A stretch of DNA of 64,000 nucleotides from positions 1 through 64,000 of the forward strand of contig NZ_VTHB01000006.1 in assembly GCF_009729205.1 (NCBI RefSeq), given 5' to 3'. The stretch's first letter is position 1, and every line of letters starts with the position of its first letter. The position numbers and the translations under genes were made by a program. Shown piece after piece: positions 28,116 through 36,368 of the stretch. The notes below the pieces were generated by a model, which was given only the letters and a program-made list of their open reading frames with translations, had not been told where the DNA came from and made no database searches. This DNA comes from Mycobacteroides sp. CBMA 271. GTDB lineage: Bacteria; Actinomycetota; Actinomycetes; Mycobacteriales; Mycobacteriaceae.

Positions 28116-28928
28116 ATGCAGGATTCGTCGGGGACCCGCAGCCTTCCGCGCTTGTCACGTCCGGTCACCCGGCGCGATGCACTGCGCTACGCCACCGTCG
28201 CATCGGCGCTGGCCGGGCTGGGTGCGGCATCAGCTGCTGTCGGTATGCCGACAGCCGAAGCCGCCGCTCCCACATTGATCGACTTCGCCATGCGCCAGAT
28301 TCCAGCCGAGGACATCAAGGCCGCTGGACACGCGGGGGTGATCAACTACGTGTCGACGTCACGTCCCGGCTCGTCCATGGGCGCCAAGCCAATCACCCGG
28401 CCCTACGCCCAGTCGCTCACCGCGGCGGGACTGGTGATCGTCAGCAACTTCCAATACGGAAAGCCCGGCGGGACAGCACCTTCGGACTTCACCCGCGGAT
28501 ACGCCGGCGGCGTCGAGGACGCTCGGACCGCCTGGCAGCTACACACCGCGGCCGGCGGCGGCCAGAGCGCACCGGTCTTCTTCTCCGTCGACGACGACAT
28601 CAACCGCGAGACATGGAACAACGTTGCACTGCAGTGGTTTCGAGGCATCAACTCGGTGCTCGGGGTACAGCGCACCGGCATCTACGGGGGCGTCAACCCG
28701 TGTCAGTGGGCCGCCGCCGATGGCGTGATCGGCAAGTCGCGATCGCCCGGTCACGTCTGGGCCTGGCAGACCCGGTCTTGGTCGCGGGGCCAGGTCTTCC
28801 CCGCCGCGGTTCTGCATCAACGCATCGTCAGCACCGCATCCAATCCGGGACCAGTGGTCGGCGGGCTTGAAGTCGACGTCAGCGATGCCCTGGCCCAGGA
28901 TGTGGGCCAGTGGAACTTCCATCAGTGA
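28116..28928 (+). CDS. Tat-exported DUF1906 protein (Rv2525c-like), copy 2
   Basis: 270 residues, twin-arginine signal TRRDALRYATVASALAGLG, then a DUF1906 barrel: IKAAGHAGVINYVSTSRPG, SLTAAGLVIVSNFQYGK, APVFFSVDDDINRETW, SVLGVQRTGIYGG, GLEVDVSDALAQDVGQW. It is clearly a paralogue of the gene at 15584-16360; corresponding residues run through the whole length. It ends 16 bases before the end of a convergent ABC-F pseudogene, mirroring the ABC-F/DUF1906 pair at 13885-16360. Confidence 0.88.
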   Translation: MQDSSGTRSLPRLSRPVTRRDALRYATVASALAGLGAASAAVGMPTAEAAAPTLIDFAMRQIPAEDIKAAGHAGVINYVSTSRPGSSMGAKPITRPYAQSLTAAGLVIVSNFQYGKPGGTAPSDFTRGYAGGVEDARTAWQLHTAAGGGQSAPVFFSVDDDINRETWNNVALQWFRGINSVLGVQRTGIYGGVNPCQWAAADGVIGKSRSPGHVWAWQTRSWSRGQVFPAAVLHQRIVSTASNPGPVVGGLEVDVSDALAQDVGQWNFHQ

Positions 28929-28944
28929 CGATCGAGGATTGCTT

Positions 28945-29476
28945 TTACTGCAGCTCGACTGCACGACCGTTGTCGACCGCCCATGAACGGTTCAATCGAA
29001 CGTTCTGCAGCATCCGTCGATCGTGCGGCACCTGCAGCAGCGCAAGACCGGTGCGGGTGTGCTCACCCGGGGAGAGTTCGTCAACCGCGCGTTCCACATG
29101 ATCGGCGCGCAGACCGAACTTCGCCAACAGGGTGCGCACGTCGGCGGTCGACCAGGACGGCACCCGCTGCTCAAAGCGATCGACAAGCTGAGCATCGCCG
29201 GGCGAAATCAGCTCGCGCCTGGTCGATTTCACCGACAGCGACATTGGCGCCGAGACCCGCACGGCCCGACGAACACCTCTGCGGGGGCGATACTGACCGC
29301 ACCGTCGAGCGGCTCAAGATCCCCCGTCAGTATCCGCAGCAGCGTGCTCTTACCGGCATCTTTGGCGCCCACAACGCCGACCACATCACCCGCGCCACCG
29401 TGAGGTCGAACGCCTCAAAGAGAGTGCGGCGGGCGAATCCGCCGGCCACATTCTTTGCGACAGGTGTTGCGGTCAT
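28945..29476 (-). pseudogene. Decayed ABC-F ATPase gene with large internal deletion
   Basis: Read leftwards from ATG 29476 the product starts MTATPVAKNVAGGFARRTLF, nearly identical to the intact ABC-F gene at 13885. A two-base loss in TVAPGD then shifts the frame; in the corrected frame the remnants of Walker A ([12 protein letters not shown], itself altered) and [14 protein letters not shown] follow. The sequence then jumps to the second nucleotide-binding domain ([10 protein letters not shown] equivalent), continues through FEQRVPSWSTADVRTLLAKF and DELSPGEHTRTGLALLQ, lacks the second Walker B region by another deletion, and ends HDRRMLQNVRLNRSW. The gene is non-functional. The parent copy is about 1.66 kb; this one is 0.53 kb. 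Confidence 0.88.
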
Positions 29477-29517
29477 GGGGCTATCGTCGCATCAGGCTGC
29501 GGGTTCTTCCGCGGTCA

Positions 29518-29925
29518 CTACAGATCTCGTGGATCGTCGGGCACATCTACGGCGTGCTGGCGCAGCACTTCCAGGGAAACAATGTCGAGGGTTCGTTCGT
29601 GGGTGGCCGCCAACACCACCGGGGCGGCGTGCCCGGCGTGGTGGGCCCGAAGCCAATTCGCCGCGGTGACGCACCAGCGGTCACCGGGGACCAGACCGGG
29701 GAACTGATAGCGCGGTGCCGGCGTGGACAAGTCATTGCCGATGGACCGTTGATGCTCCAAAAACTCCGCGGTGACCACCGCACAGATCGTGTGCAGGCCG
29801 CGGTCCTCATCTCCTGTTGAACAACAGCCGTCGCGGTAGAAGCCGGTGAGCGGCTCGGTACCGCACGGTTCCAGGGGGCCGCCGAGCACGTTGCGATCAG
29901 GCACGTCTCCAGTATCGGTCCTCAT
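29518..29925 (-). CDS. DUF2237 family protein
   Basis: 135 residues from ATG 29925. The hallmark segment is RNVLGGPLEPCGTEPLTGFY followed by RDGCCSTGDED, then HTICAVVTAEFLEHQRSIGN and PGDRWCVTAANW. This small Cys-containing family is widespread in bacteria and uncharacterised biochemically. The frame is open further upstream, but there it runs antisense through the promoter of the epimerase gene, so the internal ATG is preferred. Divergent from the epimerase gene at 30044. Confidence 0.82.
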   Translation of the reverse strand: MRTDTGDVPDRNVLGGPLEPCGTEPLTGFYRDGCCSTGDEDRGLHTICAVVTAEFLEHQRSIGNDLSTPAPRYQFPGLVPGDRWCVTAANWLRAHHAGHAAPVVLAATHERTLDIVSLEVLRQHAVDVPDDPRDL

Positions 29926-30043
29926 GGGCTGCGGGGCGGACGAGACACCCCTGCTTCGATCCCGGGCATGGCAGCTCACGTCCGCGGCCGTAGGCGAGAA
30001 TACTGGCCCTGTCTGGCACTGTTCGACATCGATAGGAATCGAC

Positions 30044-31009
30044 ATGACTCAACGCGCGTTCGTCACCGGCGCAAACGGATTCGTGGGCCGCACGCTTTCG
30101 CGGCGCCTCCGCGCTTTGGGATGGCAGGTCTGCGGAGTCGACCTCGTGGCCGATCCCGCACACGATGTGCGCGCCGGCGATATCAACACCGACGGGCCCT
30201 GGGTGGCGGACGCCGCCGCTGCCGATACGGTCTTCCACACTGCGGCCGTGGTATCGAACACCGCAGATGCCGAAACGGCCTGGCGCATCAATGTCCTTGG
30301 AACAAAGAAGGTTATCGATGCAACCTCGCCAGGCACCGTGTTCGTGCACCTGTCGTCCGTCCGGGCGTTCTCCGACCTGGATTTCCCCGACATGGTCGCC
30401 GAAGAGCACCCGGTCCGAACCGACGGAAACACCTACGTCGACACAAAGATCGCAAGCGAGCAGCTGGTGCTGCAATCCCACGGTGCCGGCCGGATAGATG
30501 CCCGGATTGCGCGCCCAGGTGATATCTACGGGCCCGGATCCCGACCCTGGACGATCCTGCCGGTCGAGATGATCCGCAGTCGCCAGTTCGTGTTGCCCGC
30601 GATGGGCAGAGGGATCTTTTCTCCGGTCTATGTCGATGACGTCGTCGACGGCATTGTTTCTCTGGCCACCAACCGCGCAGCAAGCGGCCAGGTTTTCACA
30701 ATCTCCGGCGGCACCGGGGTGACGTGTGCACAGTTCTTCGGTCACTACTACCGCATGCTCGGCCGCCGTGGCCCACTAGTTCTGCCGACCGCGGTCGCGC
30801 TCGGCCTCGCCAGAACAAAATCGGCCGTCCTTGCATTGTCAGGCAGGACCACTGAGGCCAATGCCTCGTCCGTTCGGTATCTCACAAGAAACGGAACCTA
30901 TTCAATTGCCAAGGCGCAGAGCATGCTTGGCTACAATCCTCAATTCACCCTCGACACGGGTATGCAAGCAACCGAAACGTGGCTGCGGAATCAAGGTCTT
31001 CTGGATTAG
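30044..31009 (+). CDS. NAD-dependent epimerase/dehydratase (extended SDR)
   Basis: 321 residues. AFVTGANGFVGRTLSRRLRA is the GxxGxxG cofactor loop; VFHTAAVVSN, HLSSVRAFSD and YVDTK (YxxxK) form the active site, and ARPGDIYGPGSRPW is the substrate-binding proline segment. Resembles 3beta-hydroxysteroid dehydrogenase/isomerase-like and NAD-epimerase members of the family. ATG 30044 has AGGA upstream. It marks the last core-like gene before the accessory island. Confidence 0.83.
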   Translation: MTQRAFVTGANGFVGRTLSRRLRALGWQVCGVDLVADPAHDVRAGDINTDGPWVADAAAADTVFHTAAVVSNTADAETAWRINVLGTKKVIDATSPGTVFVHLSSVRAFSDLDFPDMVAEEHPVRTDGNTYVDTKIASEQLVLQSHGAGRIDARIARPGDIYGPGSRPWTILPVEMIRSRQFVLPAMGRGIFSPVYVDDVVDGIVSLATNRAASGQVFTISGGTGVTCAQFFGHYYRMLGRRGPLVLPTAVALGLARTKSAVLALSGRTTEANASSVRYLTRNGTYSIAKAQSMLGYNPQFTLDTGMQATETWLRNQGLLD

Positions 31010-31279
31010 CCGGCTTGTAGGTTCTCATTATTCTTGGCCAATGCCAGTCCTCTGACCTGCCCGTTTTGCGGTTGTCTCACGTTGTCGCCACTGGATCTTG
31101 CCTCAGTTTCGTGGCCATTCTTTAGGCTCGATCCTGGTTTGCGCGCCTGTTGCGCCAGCGCTACCCGTGATGCAACACTAGAAGCACGTGGATGGCCGTC
31201 TGCCGGTGGTTCAAGCCAGCACCCTCGTCCGAGGTTTGAGCCGGCCAACACGCCTTAACCGAGAGCCGCCACCCACGGG
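31010..31279. other. Intergenic, left edge of the accessory island
   Basis: About 270 bases with no gene. A hairpin AGCCGCC...GGCGGCT (about 31263-31293) overlaps the end of the convergent DUF3800 gene and could terminate either direction weakly. A GGTTCAAGCC string at about 31206 resembles a tRNA T-loop, but no cloverleaf can be drawn around it. Base composition becomes less GC-rich here than in the core genes. Confidence 0.45.
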
Positions 31280-32110
31280 TTAGGCGGCTTTCGTTCCTGA
31301 GTTCCAAGGATGCATCTTAAGTCCATAGGACGTGATCGAACCGGCCTGGCGGCGGTACATCACGGGCTCCAGTTTCCTCAGGTACTGAGTCTGGACCGTT
31401 CCATCGCCCTGCCGAGGGTTGAATGCTGCACCGGTGGCGGACGCAGCGATATCCGCGATTTGAAGAAGATCCAACCGATTTGGCTGGTCGATCTGCCCAC
31501 CTGCGGGATCGAGGTGATTCCAACTGATTTCGGTTCCCTGCTCCATGAGTCGGTACTCGTACTGCCGCAACTTCGACAGCTTGAAGCGCCGCACGTGCGC
31601 AAGCGTGTATCGGAGACCGCCTCCTCGCTGGCCATCGCGAGCTATCCACGAAAGCCGCTCTAGCAGAAACCGCAAGGTGTATAGGTATGCGCGGTCCTGG
31701 TTCCACTTGTCGGGCTCATCGGGTAGGTGGTCCTTGCATACGACGACCGAGCACACTCGGAACAGCGATTTCTGCGCGCCAACCGCGGAAGAAGCCAGCA
31801 GTCGCTTGTCGTGCTGGTTGTAGTTCTTCCAGTGCAGGGTGTCGCTTGGTCGCCGCCCATGCCGGTTCCGGAGCGAGGCCACGAATGCCGTTGCCTCTGC
31901 TTGTTTGTCTGCCTGAATCACTACCGCCGACAGAATGAAATGCGGACTCGATCGCCCCGTCCGGGAGCGCTGGCCCGATTCGTCGATGTAGGCCAGGTAG
32001 CCAGGTGGTGATGACCGAAACGCTAATCTGCGAACGCGACAAGACAATCCGGACCTTGTCAATGAGTTGTTAGCGCAGTGTGGATGGACCGACCAATTAC
32101 GTGGATCCAC
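31280..32110 (-). CDS. DUF3800 domain protein 1
   Basis: Up to 276 residues. The DUF3800 opening YLAYIDESG (acidic D-E pair of the RNase H-like fold) is followed by PHFILSAVVIQ, the middle DTLHWKNYNQHDKRLLA and the late acidic helix LLQIADIAASATGAAF. The family is found mainly in variable and defence regions and is suspected to be a nuclease. The 5' end is uncertain: the frame reaches GTG 32110, which sits inside an inverted repeat, and a TTG near 32062 may be the real start. It is divergent from the Shedu gene. Codon use is less GC-rich than the core genes. Confidence 0.75.
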   Translation of the reverse strand: MDPRNWSVHPHCANNSLTRSGLSCRVRRLAFRSSPPGYLAYIDESGQRSRTGRSSPHFILSAVVIQADKQAEATAFVASLRNRHGRRPSDTLHWKNYNQHDKRLLASSAVGAQKSLFRVCSVVVCKDHLPDEPDKWNQDRAYLYTLRFLLERLSWIARDGQRGGGLRYTLAHVRRFKLSKLRQYEYRLMEQGTEISWNHLDPAGGQIDQPNRLDLLQIADIAASATGAAFNPRQGDGTVQTQYLRKLEPVMYRRQAGSITSYGLKMHPWNSGTKAA

Positions 32111-32114
32111 ACTG
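32076..32114. repeat. 10-bp inverted repeat at the 5' end of DUF3800 gene 1
   Basis: CAGTGTGGAT at 32076-32085 and ATCCACACTG at 32105-32114, separated by 19 bases. It lies in the region between the DUF3800 gene and the divergent Shedu gene and could be an operator or a transcript hairpin. Confidence 0.5.
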
Positions 32115-32370
32115 TGGACAAAAGAATCTGTCGGGATGCGCGTGTAGCCTCCATGCCGCGGATATCTCTGCTTCCACTAACTCACAACCTGTTGCTAGTC
32201 GGTAACTCAGACAAGTCTGGCCAAAGAGACCGACCGACTGGGTGCGACACGCAGAACAGCCAGGTCGGCGCGAGACGCCCTGCACGCTGACCAGCTCGCA
32301 ACCCTGCCGTAAATGTCAGGCGTTAGCTCAGCCAACAGCCGATAATCATCACCTGTGGGAGGAGAGAACT

Positions 32371-33756
32371 ATGGTCGATGACTCGCCGATATGGGAATCC
32401 ATGAATGGGCCCAACGGATCGGTTATCGCGAAGCGGGAGGGCAGCAGGCTCTCGCTTTCGTGGTTTAACTCGTTGTTTGAAGATCACCGACCCCCCGTCG
32501 AGCTGGTGAGGTTTGATCTCGACACACAGATGTTGAGCATCTTTCCTAAGCTCTCACTGTGGGGTGGCACTGTCCAGTGCCAGTTCCGTTGGGTCCGCGA
32601 ATTACAGATCGACACAAGCTGTTTCGAGTGGAGTCCACACAGCCCGGTATGGGATATCGATCGCGAACACGGACTAGAACTGGCAGGTATGCCCAAGGGA
32701 TTCGGCAGGTACTTTGCCCTGGGTCTTGGCCTACTCCCTCGATATCGCGAGTTCGTCCGAACTATCGAAGCCAACAGCGACTGCAAGATTGTTCGCTTCG
32801 GTTCGAAAGCCAAAGAAGGGGCTGTCGACGACACTTTCATGGTCTCGTTTGAGAGGTTCGGAAGATACATACACGCTGTCGACCTGAACCGAGACCGCGG
32901 CAATGTCGTCGTCAACCGCGTGAACGAGGCCGAAGCTGCCAATGCTGTTGCTGACCTGTTCAAGAACGACCCCGTAAACCCTACGGTCGGCAGGCACCCC
33001 ATCATCCAAGCGATGACGCGAGCCGTGACAGACCGCGTACCCCTTAATGAGGCCGAGCGGGCCGCATTAGTTGGTCGAATGGCAGCGGAGGCTCCGCGCG
33101 CCGCCGTCGAGAACCCCCAAGCGTTCGGCAAACTTCGGCAGGATATCGAACTGGTGGCGCTTGAAGTGCTGATCGAACAATACGAGCGCGGGCTACACGG
33201 CCCCATGTCGAAAGACGAAGGTCACTGGCAGGAGTTTTTTGCGACGAATACTTTTGCCCTGCAACAACTTTTCGCAGCCCCACTCGCCCTTTATGGAAGT
33301 CAGCTCGCGTTGGCCATACCAAGCATGTTCGGCAGAGGAGGCAGGGTGGCCGACTTCGTCCTAGTTAACACACTGACTCGTAGTGCCGTCGTTGTCGAAA
33401 TTAAGACTCCAGCGTCCAAGCTCCTCGGCCTCCGGTACCGCGGATCTGACGGTGCGAAGGTCTATCCGCCGCATCGGGACTTGTCTGGAGCAGTGGCCCA
33501 ATTGCAAGCACAGATGGAATCGGTCGTGACCGATTTTCCTTCGCTGGTCGGCAAGACACCCCACGCCGAGCCGATCGAAACGGCCAGTGTCCGCGGAGCA
33601 GTCATCGTCGGCAGCCTGGCGTCACTTACAGCAGAAGAACTACAGTCATTCGTCCGCTACCGCAACGGTCTTCACGCTGTCGAAGTTCTGACGTTCGACG
33701 AGGTGGGCGGCCGATTGAAGGGGCTGCACCAGCTATTGAAGTCACCTCATGTCTGA
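32371..33756 (+). CDS. Shedu-type (DUF4263) nuclease, antiphage defence candidate
   Basis: 461 residues from ATG 32371, which has GGGAGGAG a few bases upstream. The C-terminal half is a PD-(D/E)XK-type domain as in SduA: Glu283 in EGHWQEFFATN, Asp328 in GGRVADFVLVN, and Glu343-x-Lys345 in VVVEIKTPAS, all in order and spacing. The N-terminal 270 residues are a separate, mostly beta, probably sensor or regulatory region. Shedu is a single-gene antiphage system; the nuclease is thought to act on invading DNA. It is not cotranscribed with other genes and is divergent from a DUF3800 gene. The family call is from motif pattern and should be confirmed by profile search. Confidence 0.78.
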   Translation: MVDDSPIWESMNGPNGSVIAKREGSRLSLSWFNSLFEDHRPPVELVRFDLDTQMLSIFPKLSLWGGTVQCQFRWVRELQIDTSCFEWSPHSPVWDIDREHGLELAGMPKGFGRYFALGLGLLPRYREFVRTIEANSDCKIVRFGSKAKEGAVDDTFMVSFERFGRYIHAVDLNRDRGNVVVNRVNEAEAANAVADLFKNDPVNPTVGRHPIIQAMTRAVTDRVPLNEAERAALVGRMAAEAPRAAVENPQAFGKLRQDIELVALEVLIEQYERGLHGPMSKDEGHWQEFFATNTFALQQLFAAPLALYGSQLALAIPSMFGRGGRVADFVLVNTLTRSAVVVEIKTPASKLLGLRYRGSDGAKVYPPHRDLSGAVAQLQAQMESVVTDFPSLVGKTPHAEPIETASVRGAVIVGSLASLTAEELQSFVRYRNGLHAVEVLTFDEVGGRLKGLHQLLKSPHV

Positions 33757-34319
33757 TGTCTCAACAACCGCGCCTTCAGTGACTGGGCTACACCGACTTG
33801 AATCCATCTATCACCTGATCAGGACAAGCGAGCAGCATCGCCATCGCTTGAAACCGCTGGTGATACTCCCACGGATCTTCTCCATGCACGATCGCACCGT
33901 GGAATCGCTCAGGCACACAGTGTAGGTTCTCAATCCCCCTTCAAATGCGCAGCGGCCTGACCTGGCATTTGAAGTTGTCGGTTTCCACGGCCTCATCGCC
34001 GAATTCTCAGTATCCACTTCAATTCCTACGGGCGTCCTAACCACCGCCTTAGAGCAACCCGCTTGATTTCACAGCTCCACGCTCGATCCTGTCGGCCTGC
34101 GCAACACCTATACGTCACGTGACGAATACCGGATTCTGGTGGATTTTGCAGCAAATCACCATCGAACCGAGGTGCTAACGCGGGCTACAACCATAACTAG
34201 ACAGGCTCCAACTGCGGGTGGCATACTCGATAACGAGCAAGGTACAGATTCTGCGGCTACGGCCCCATGATCTGTCTGGCCCCGGTCTATAGCTACGGCA
34301 CGCCGGGGCTGCTCTGTTT
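33757..34319. other. Intergenic, 560 bases with no gene recognised
   Basis: No frame here resembles a protein family. A 77-codon leftward frame (33811-34044) has no ribosome site or motif. A perfect 12-bp palindrome CGTCACGTGACG lies at 34114-34125. Composition is lower in GC than the core. It may be the remains of deleted genes between two defence genes. Confidence 0.5.
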
Positions 34320-35021
34320 CTAAGAGCAGTTCGTCACGCGCAGGATGCGCGCTAAGGGCGCGTACAGGTCGACGTCGCCCTTCTGGCCCAGGTGATGACG
34401 CCGGACCGCCGACGAGACCAGGTCCGGCAACCACAGCAGATGTTCAGCGCTCGGTGATACCTGGATCATGTGGCAGTGCCGGCAGAGCACACCACCCTTC
34501 CGCAGATCCTTGACGATGCTGGTGTCATAGCTGCGGTTCCTCTGCATGCGTCGCTGTTCGAGGACCATCAGGTGCACCCCGCTGTCCGCCAACAGCCCGC
34601 CCCCGGTGCACAACGCCTTCCCCACCTGCTGGAAACAGGCTGCGCGCGCCGCGTCGCCCGCACCTTCAGCGACGGGGGTCTTGATCGCGACGATCCCCAC
34701 TTCGTTGCCCTCCGGATCACCCAGGAACTCGGCGACCTCACGCGCACGTGCGCGGCCTTCGGGAGTCTTGAGCTCCTCGGAGGTGTGCCAGAAGGGGCCT
34801 CCGACGACCTTGCGTAAACCTGACCGAAGCCCTCCGAGGTCGTCGCGGTGCACCACTACCGCGGACAACATGTAGAACTCGGCCCGGGCGGGAGACGAGT
34901 CGTCCAGCTGGAACGTCTCGTCGAGAAACGCAACGTATCCGCCGGGAGCACGCAGGTACGCCCTCGCCAGCATCTCCTCAGCGACCCTTCGTTCTCGCTC
35001 CCGCTGCGCCGCGTTACCCAC
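34320..35021 (-). CDS. DUF3800 domain protein 2, coupled to YfbU regulator
   Basis: 233 residues from GTG 35021. DUF3800-like elements are GGYVAFLDETFQLD, FYMLSAVVVHRDDL, HLMVLEQRRMQRNRSYD and the late LLWLPDLVSSAVRRH, where the Asp sits where the first DUF3800 protein has QIADIAASAT. Its GTG start overlaps the stop of the upstream YfbU gene by eight bases (GTGGGTAA), so translation is coupled. The pair looks like a two-component operon under the palindromic operator at 35793-35821. The acidic pair DE and the late Asp would be the metal ligands if it is an RNase H-like nuclease. Confidence 0.72.
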   Translation of the reverse strand: MGNAAQRERERRVAEEMLARAYLRAPGGYVAFLDETFQLDDSSPARAEFYMLSAVVVHRDDLGGLRSGLRKVVGGPFWHTSEELKTPEGRARAREVAEFLGDPEGNEVGIVAIKTPVAEGAGDAARAACFQQVGKALCTGGGLLADSGVHLMVLEQRRMQRNRSYDTSIVKDLRKGGVLCRHCHMIQVSPSAEHLLWLPDLVSSAVRRHHLGQKGDVDLYAPLARILRVTNCS

Positions 35022-35772
35022 GGCGCGATGGGTGGACCCGAGCTGCGGCGATCTGCTCCAGCTCCTCCAGGGACAGCAGGTAGTCATCACGGCGGAACCC
35101 GCGACCGCGGCTGTCCATGATGCGGCGGTGCTCGGCGAGCATCCGCAGGTACGTGTCGAGAACGCGGTGGTGGGAATTTCCGCCGTCGTTGCGATCGACC
35201 TGCGGCTGCAGTTCGCCCCACCGGCCGTCGCTCATCACGTATTCGACGTAATCGGCCATGTGGCCTTCGGGCCCGTCGTTATGATCGAAGCCCTGGAACT
35301 CCAGCCGGTAGCGCAAGTCCTTGGTGACCGTTGTCTCCTGCTCCTCCAACCGCTTGATGCTGTAAGTGATCACGCGGAACATGTCCAGGATGTCCAATAC
35401 GCGATCGCAGTCGCGTTTGGACAACTCGGTACGGAATCCAGCAACTTCCCGCCAGTACTCCCCGGTGAAACCCAACTCGATCATCCGCGCACGTTCCAAC
35501 TGGTAGTGCGTGTCCCCGTCAACGTCGTTGGAATCCTTGGGCAGCACGCGCGCAAGGATGCGGTGGAGTATTGCGAGCACCTGCCGATCGGCAAGCCGCA
35601 TCGTTTCCGGCGCTGGCTCGTCGCCGTGATCAATCTGCCGCTCGTATACGGGCACGACCGCCGCCAAGAGCAGATCCCGGACGTACTCGCTGAGCGTGAC
35701 CCCCTCGGCGTCCGCCAACTCCTTGAGCTGATCGCGGGTCCGATCCTCCACACGGATGTTCAGAACGGCCAC
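35014..35772 (-). CDS. RHH-YfbU fusion protein
   Basis: 252 residues from GTG 35772, preceded by AAGGAGG. N terminus: a ribbon-helix-helix fold, strand VLNIRVED and helices RDQLKELADAEG / VTLSEYVRDLLLAA. Residues about 80-250 match the YfbU family: ADRQVLAILHRILARV, HYQLERARMIELGF, LSKRDCDRVLDILDMFRVI, LEFQGFDHNDGPEGHMADYV, YLRMLAEHRRIMDSRG. E. coli YfbU is a conserved protein of unknown role. The RHH part implies DNA binding and autoregulation at the nested palindrome upstream. It overlaps the DUF3800 gene downstream. A toxin-antitoxin-like or regulated-effector pair is one reading. Confidence 0.8.
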   Translation of the reverse strand: MAVLNIRVEDRTRDQLKELADAEGVTLSEYVRDLLLAAVVPVYERQIDHGDEPAPETMRLADRQVLAILHRILARVLPKDSNDVDGDTHYQLERARMIELGFTGEYWREVAGFRTELSKRDCDRVLDILDMFRVITYSIKRLEEQETTVTKDLRYRLEFQGFDHNDGPEGHMADYVEYVMSDGRWGELQPQVDRNDGGNSHHRVLDTYLRMLAEHRRIMDSRGRGFRRDDYLLSLEELEQIAAARVHPSRRG

Positions 35773-35792
35773 GCCACCTCCTTCGTAGATGC

Positions 35793-35821
35793 GTATGACG
35801 ATAATCGTCGCATTGTCATAC
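35793..35821. promoter_or_regulatory. Nested palindromic operator upstream of RHH-YfbU gene
   Basis: GACGATAATCGTC at 35797-35809 is a perfect palindrome around one central base, and outer arms GTATGAC (35793-35799) and GTCATAC (35815-35821) form a second, larger inverted repeat around nearly the same centre. It lies 20-50 bases before the start codon, where an RHH autoregulator would bind. Symmetry is seen directly; the binding protein is inferred. Confidence 0.65.
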
Positions 35822-35870
35822 AAAATTACAAGGAGAGCGTACAGGCGTAGAGATCCTGCCTCCCTACGAG

Positions 35871-36368
35871 CTACCCCGGATTCCGAAGACCACCGGCCGG
35901 CTGGATGAACAGCGGGCTGCCGGGTGGTCCGGGCCTCGGATCGTAGAATGGTTCCCAGCCGAGACATGTCCAGAACTTGTCGGCGTCCACGCTGTAGGCG
36001 AAGAGCCGCCGGTCTGAATGTCGTTCCATCAGGCTCCGCACCACCCAAGTACCGACGCCGCGCCCACGAGCTGCGGTGGCCACCTCGATGAACTGGATCT
36101 CCAGTCGCGCGTCTCCGAGCTCTGGCGCGTTCACGTACGCCGGGTTGATATAGCCGGGGTCATCCAGCTCGACCCGTGCCACCTTGATACCGTTCTCGAG
36201 CACCTGGACATACCAGGGGGTGTCGTTGCCGTAGTTCTGCTGGTTCCACCAGTGCAGGTGCCGGTATTCCATGTCCACGTCGAACAGTGGTGCCCACCAG
36301 CGTTCATCAGATGCAGTGGGCCTGAGATCGACGAGTTGCAGAGGCACCCCGAACCGTTGGTTCCTCAC
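35871..36368 (-). CDS. GNAT-family N-acetyltransferase
   Basis: About 165 residues. The acetyl-CoA site is IEVATAARGRGVGTWVVRSL (R-G-R-G-V-G), followed by RRLFAYSVDADKFWTCLGWE, typical of the last GNAT strands. The N-terminal part (MEYRHLHWWNQQNYGNDTP) is not a standard GNAT segment and may bind the substrate. The start overlaps the upstream 584-aa gene's stop by four bases (GTGA), so the two are coupled; AGGAGG is only one base before it, so the later GTG at about 36347 is an alternative. About 100 bases and an operator separate it from the RHH-YfbU gene. Confidence 0.72.
   Translation of the reverse strand: MRNQRFGVPLQLVDLRPTASDERWWAPLFDVDMEYRHLHWWNQQNYGNDTPWYVQVLENGIKVARVELDDPGYINPAYVNAPELGDARLEIQFIEVATAARGRGVGTWVVRSLMERHSDRRLFAYSVDADKFWTCLGWEPFYDPRPGPPGSPLFIQPAGGLRNPG

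Noticed and set aside
31180..31225. tRNA-like GGTTCAAGCC segment at the island edge
   Set aside because: No acceptor, D or anticodon stems can be paired around it, so no tRNA or att site is claimed.
33811..34044. 77-codon leftward frame between Shedu and DUF3800 gene 2
   Set aside because: No family resemblance and no start signals.
34298..34330. Hairpin CTGCTCT/AGAGCAG at the end of DUF3800 gene 2
   Set aside because: Overlaps the stop codon, stem only seven bases and no T tract, so not called a terminator.
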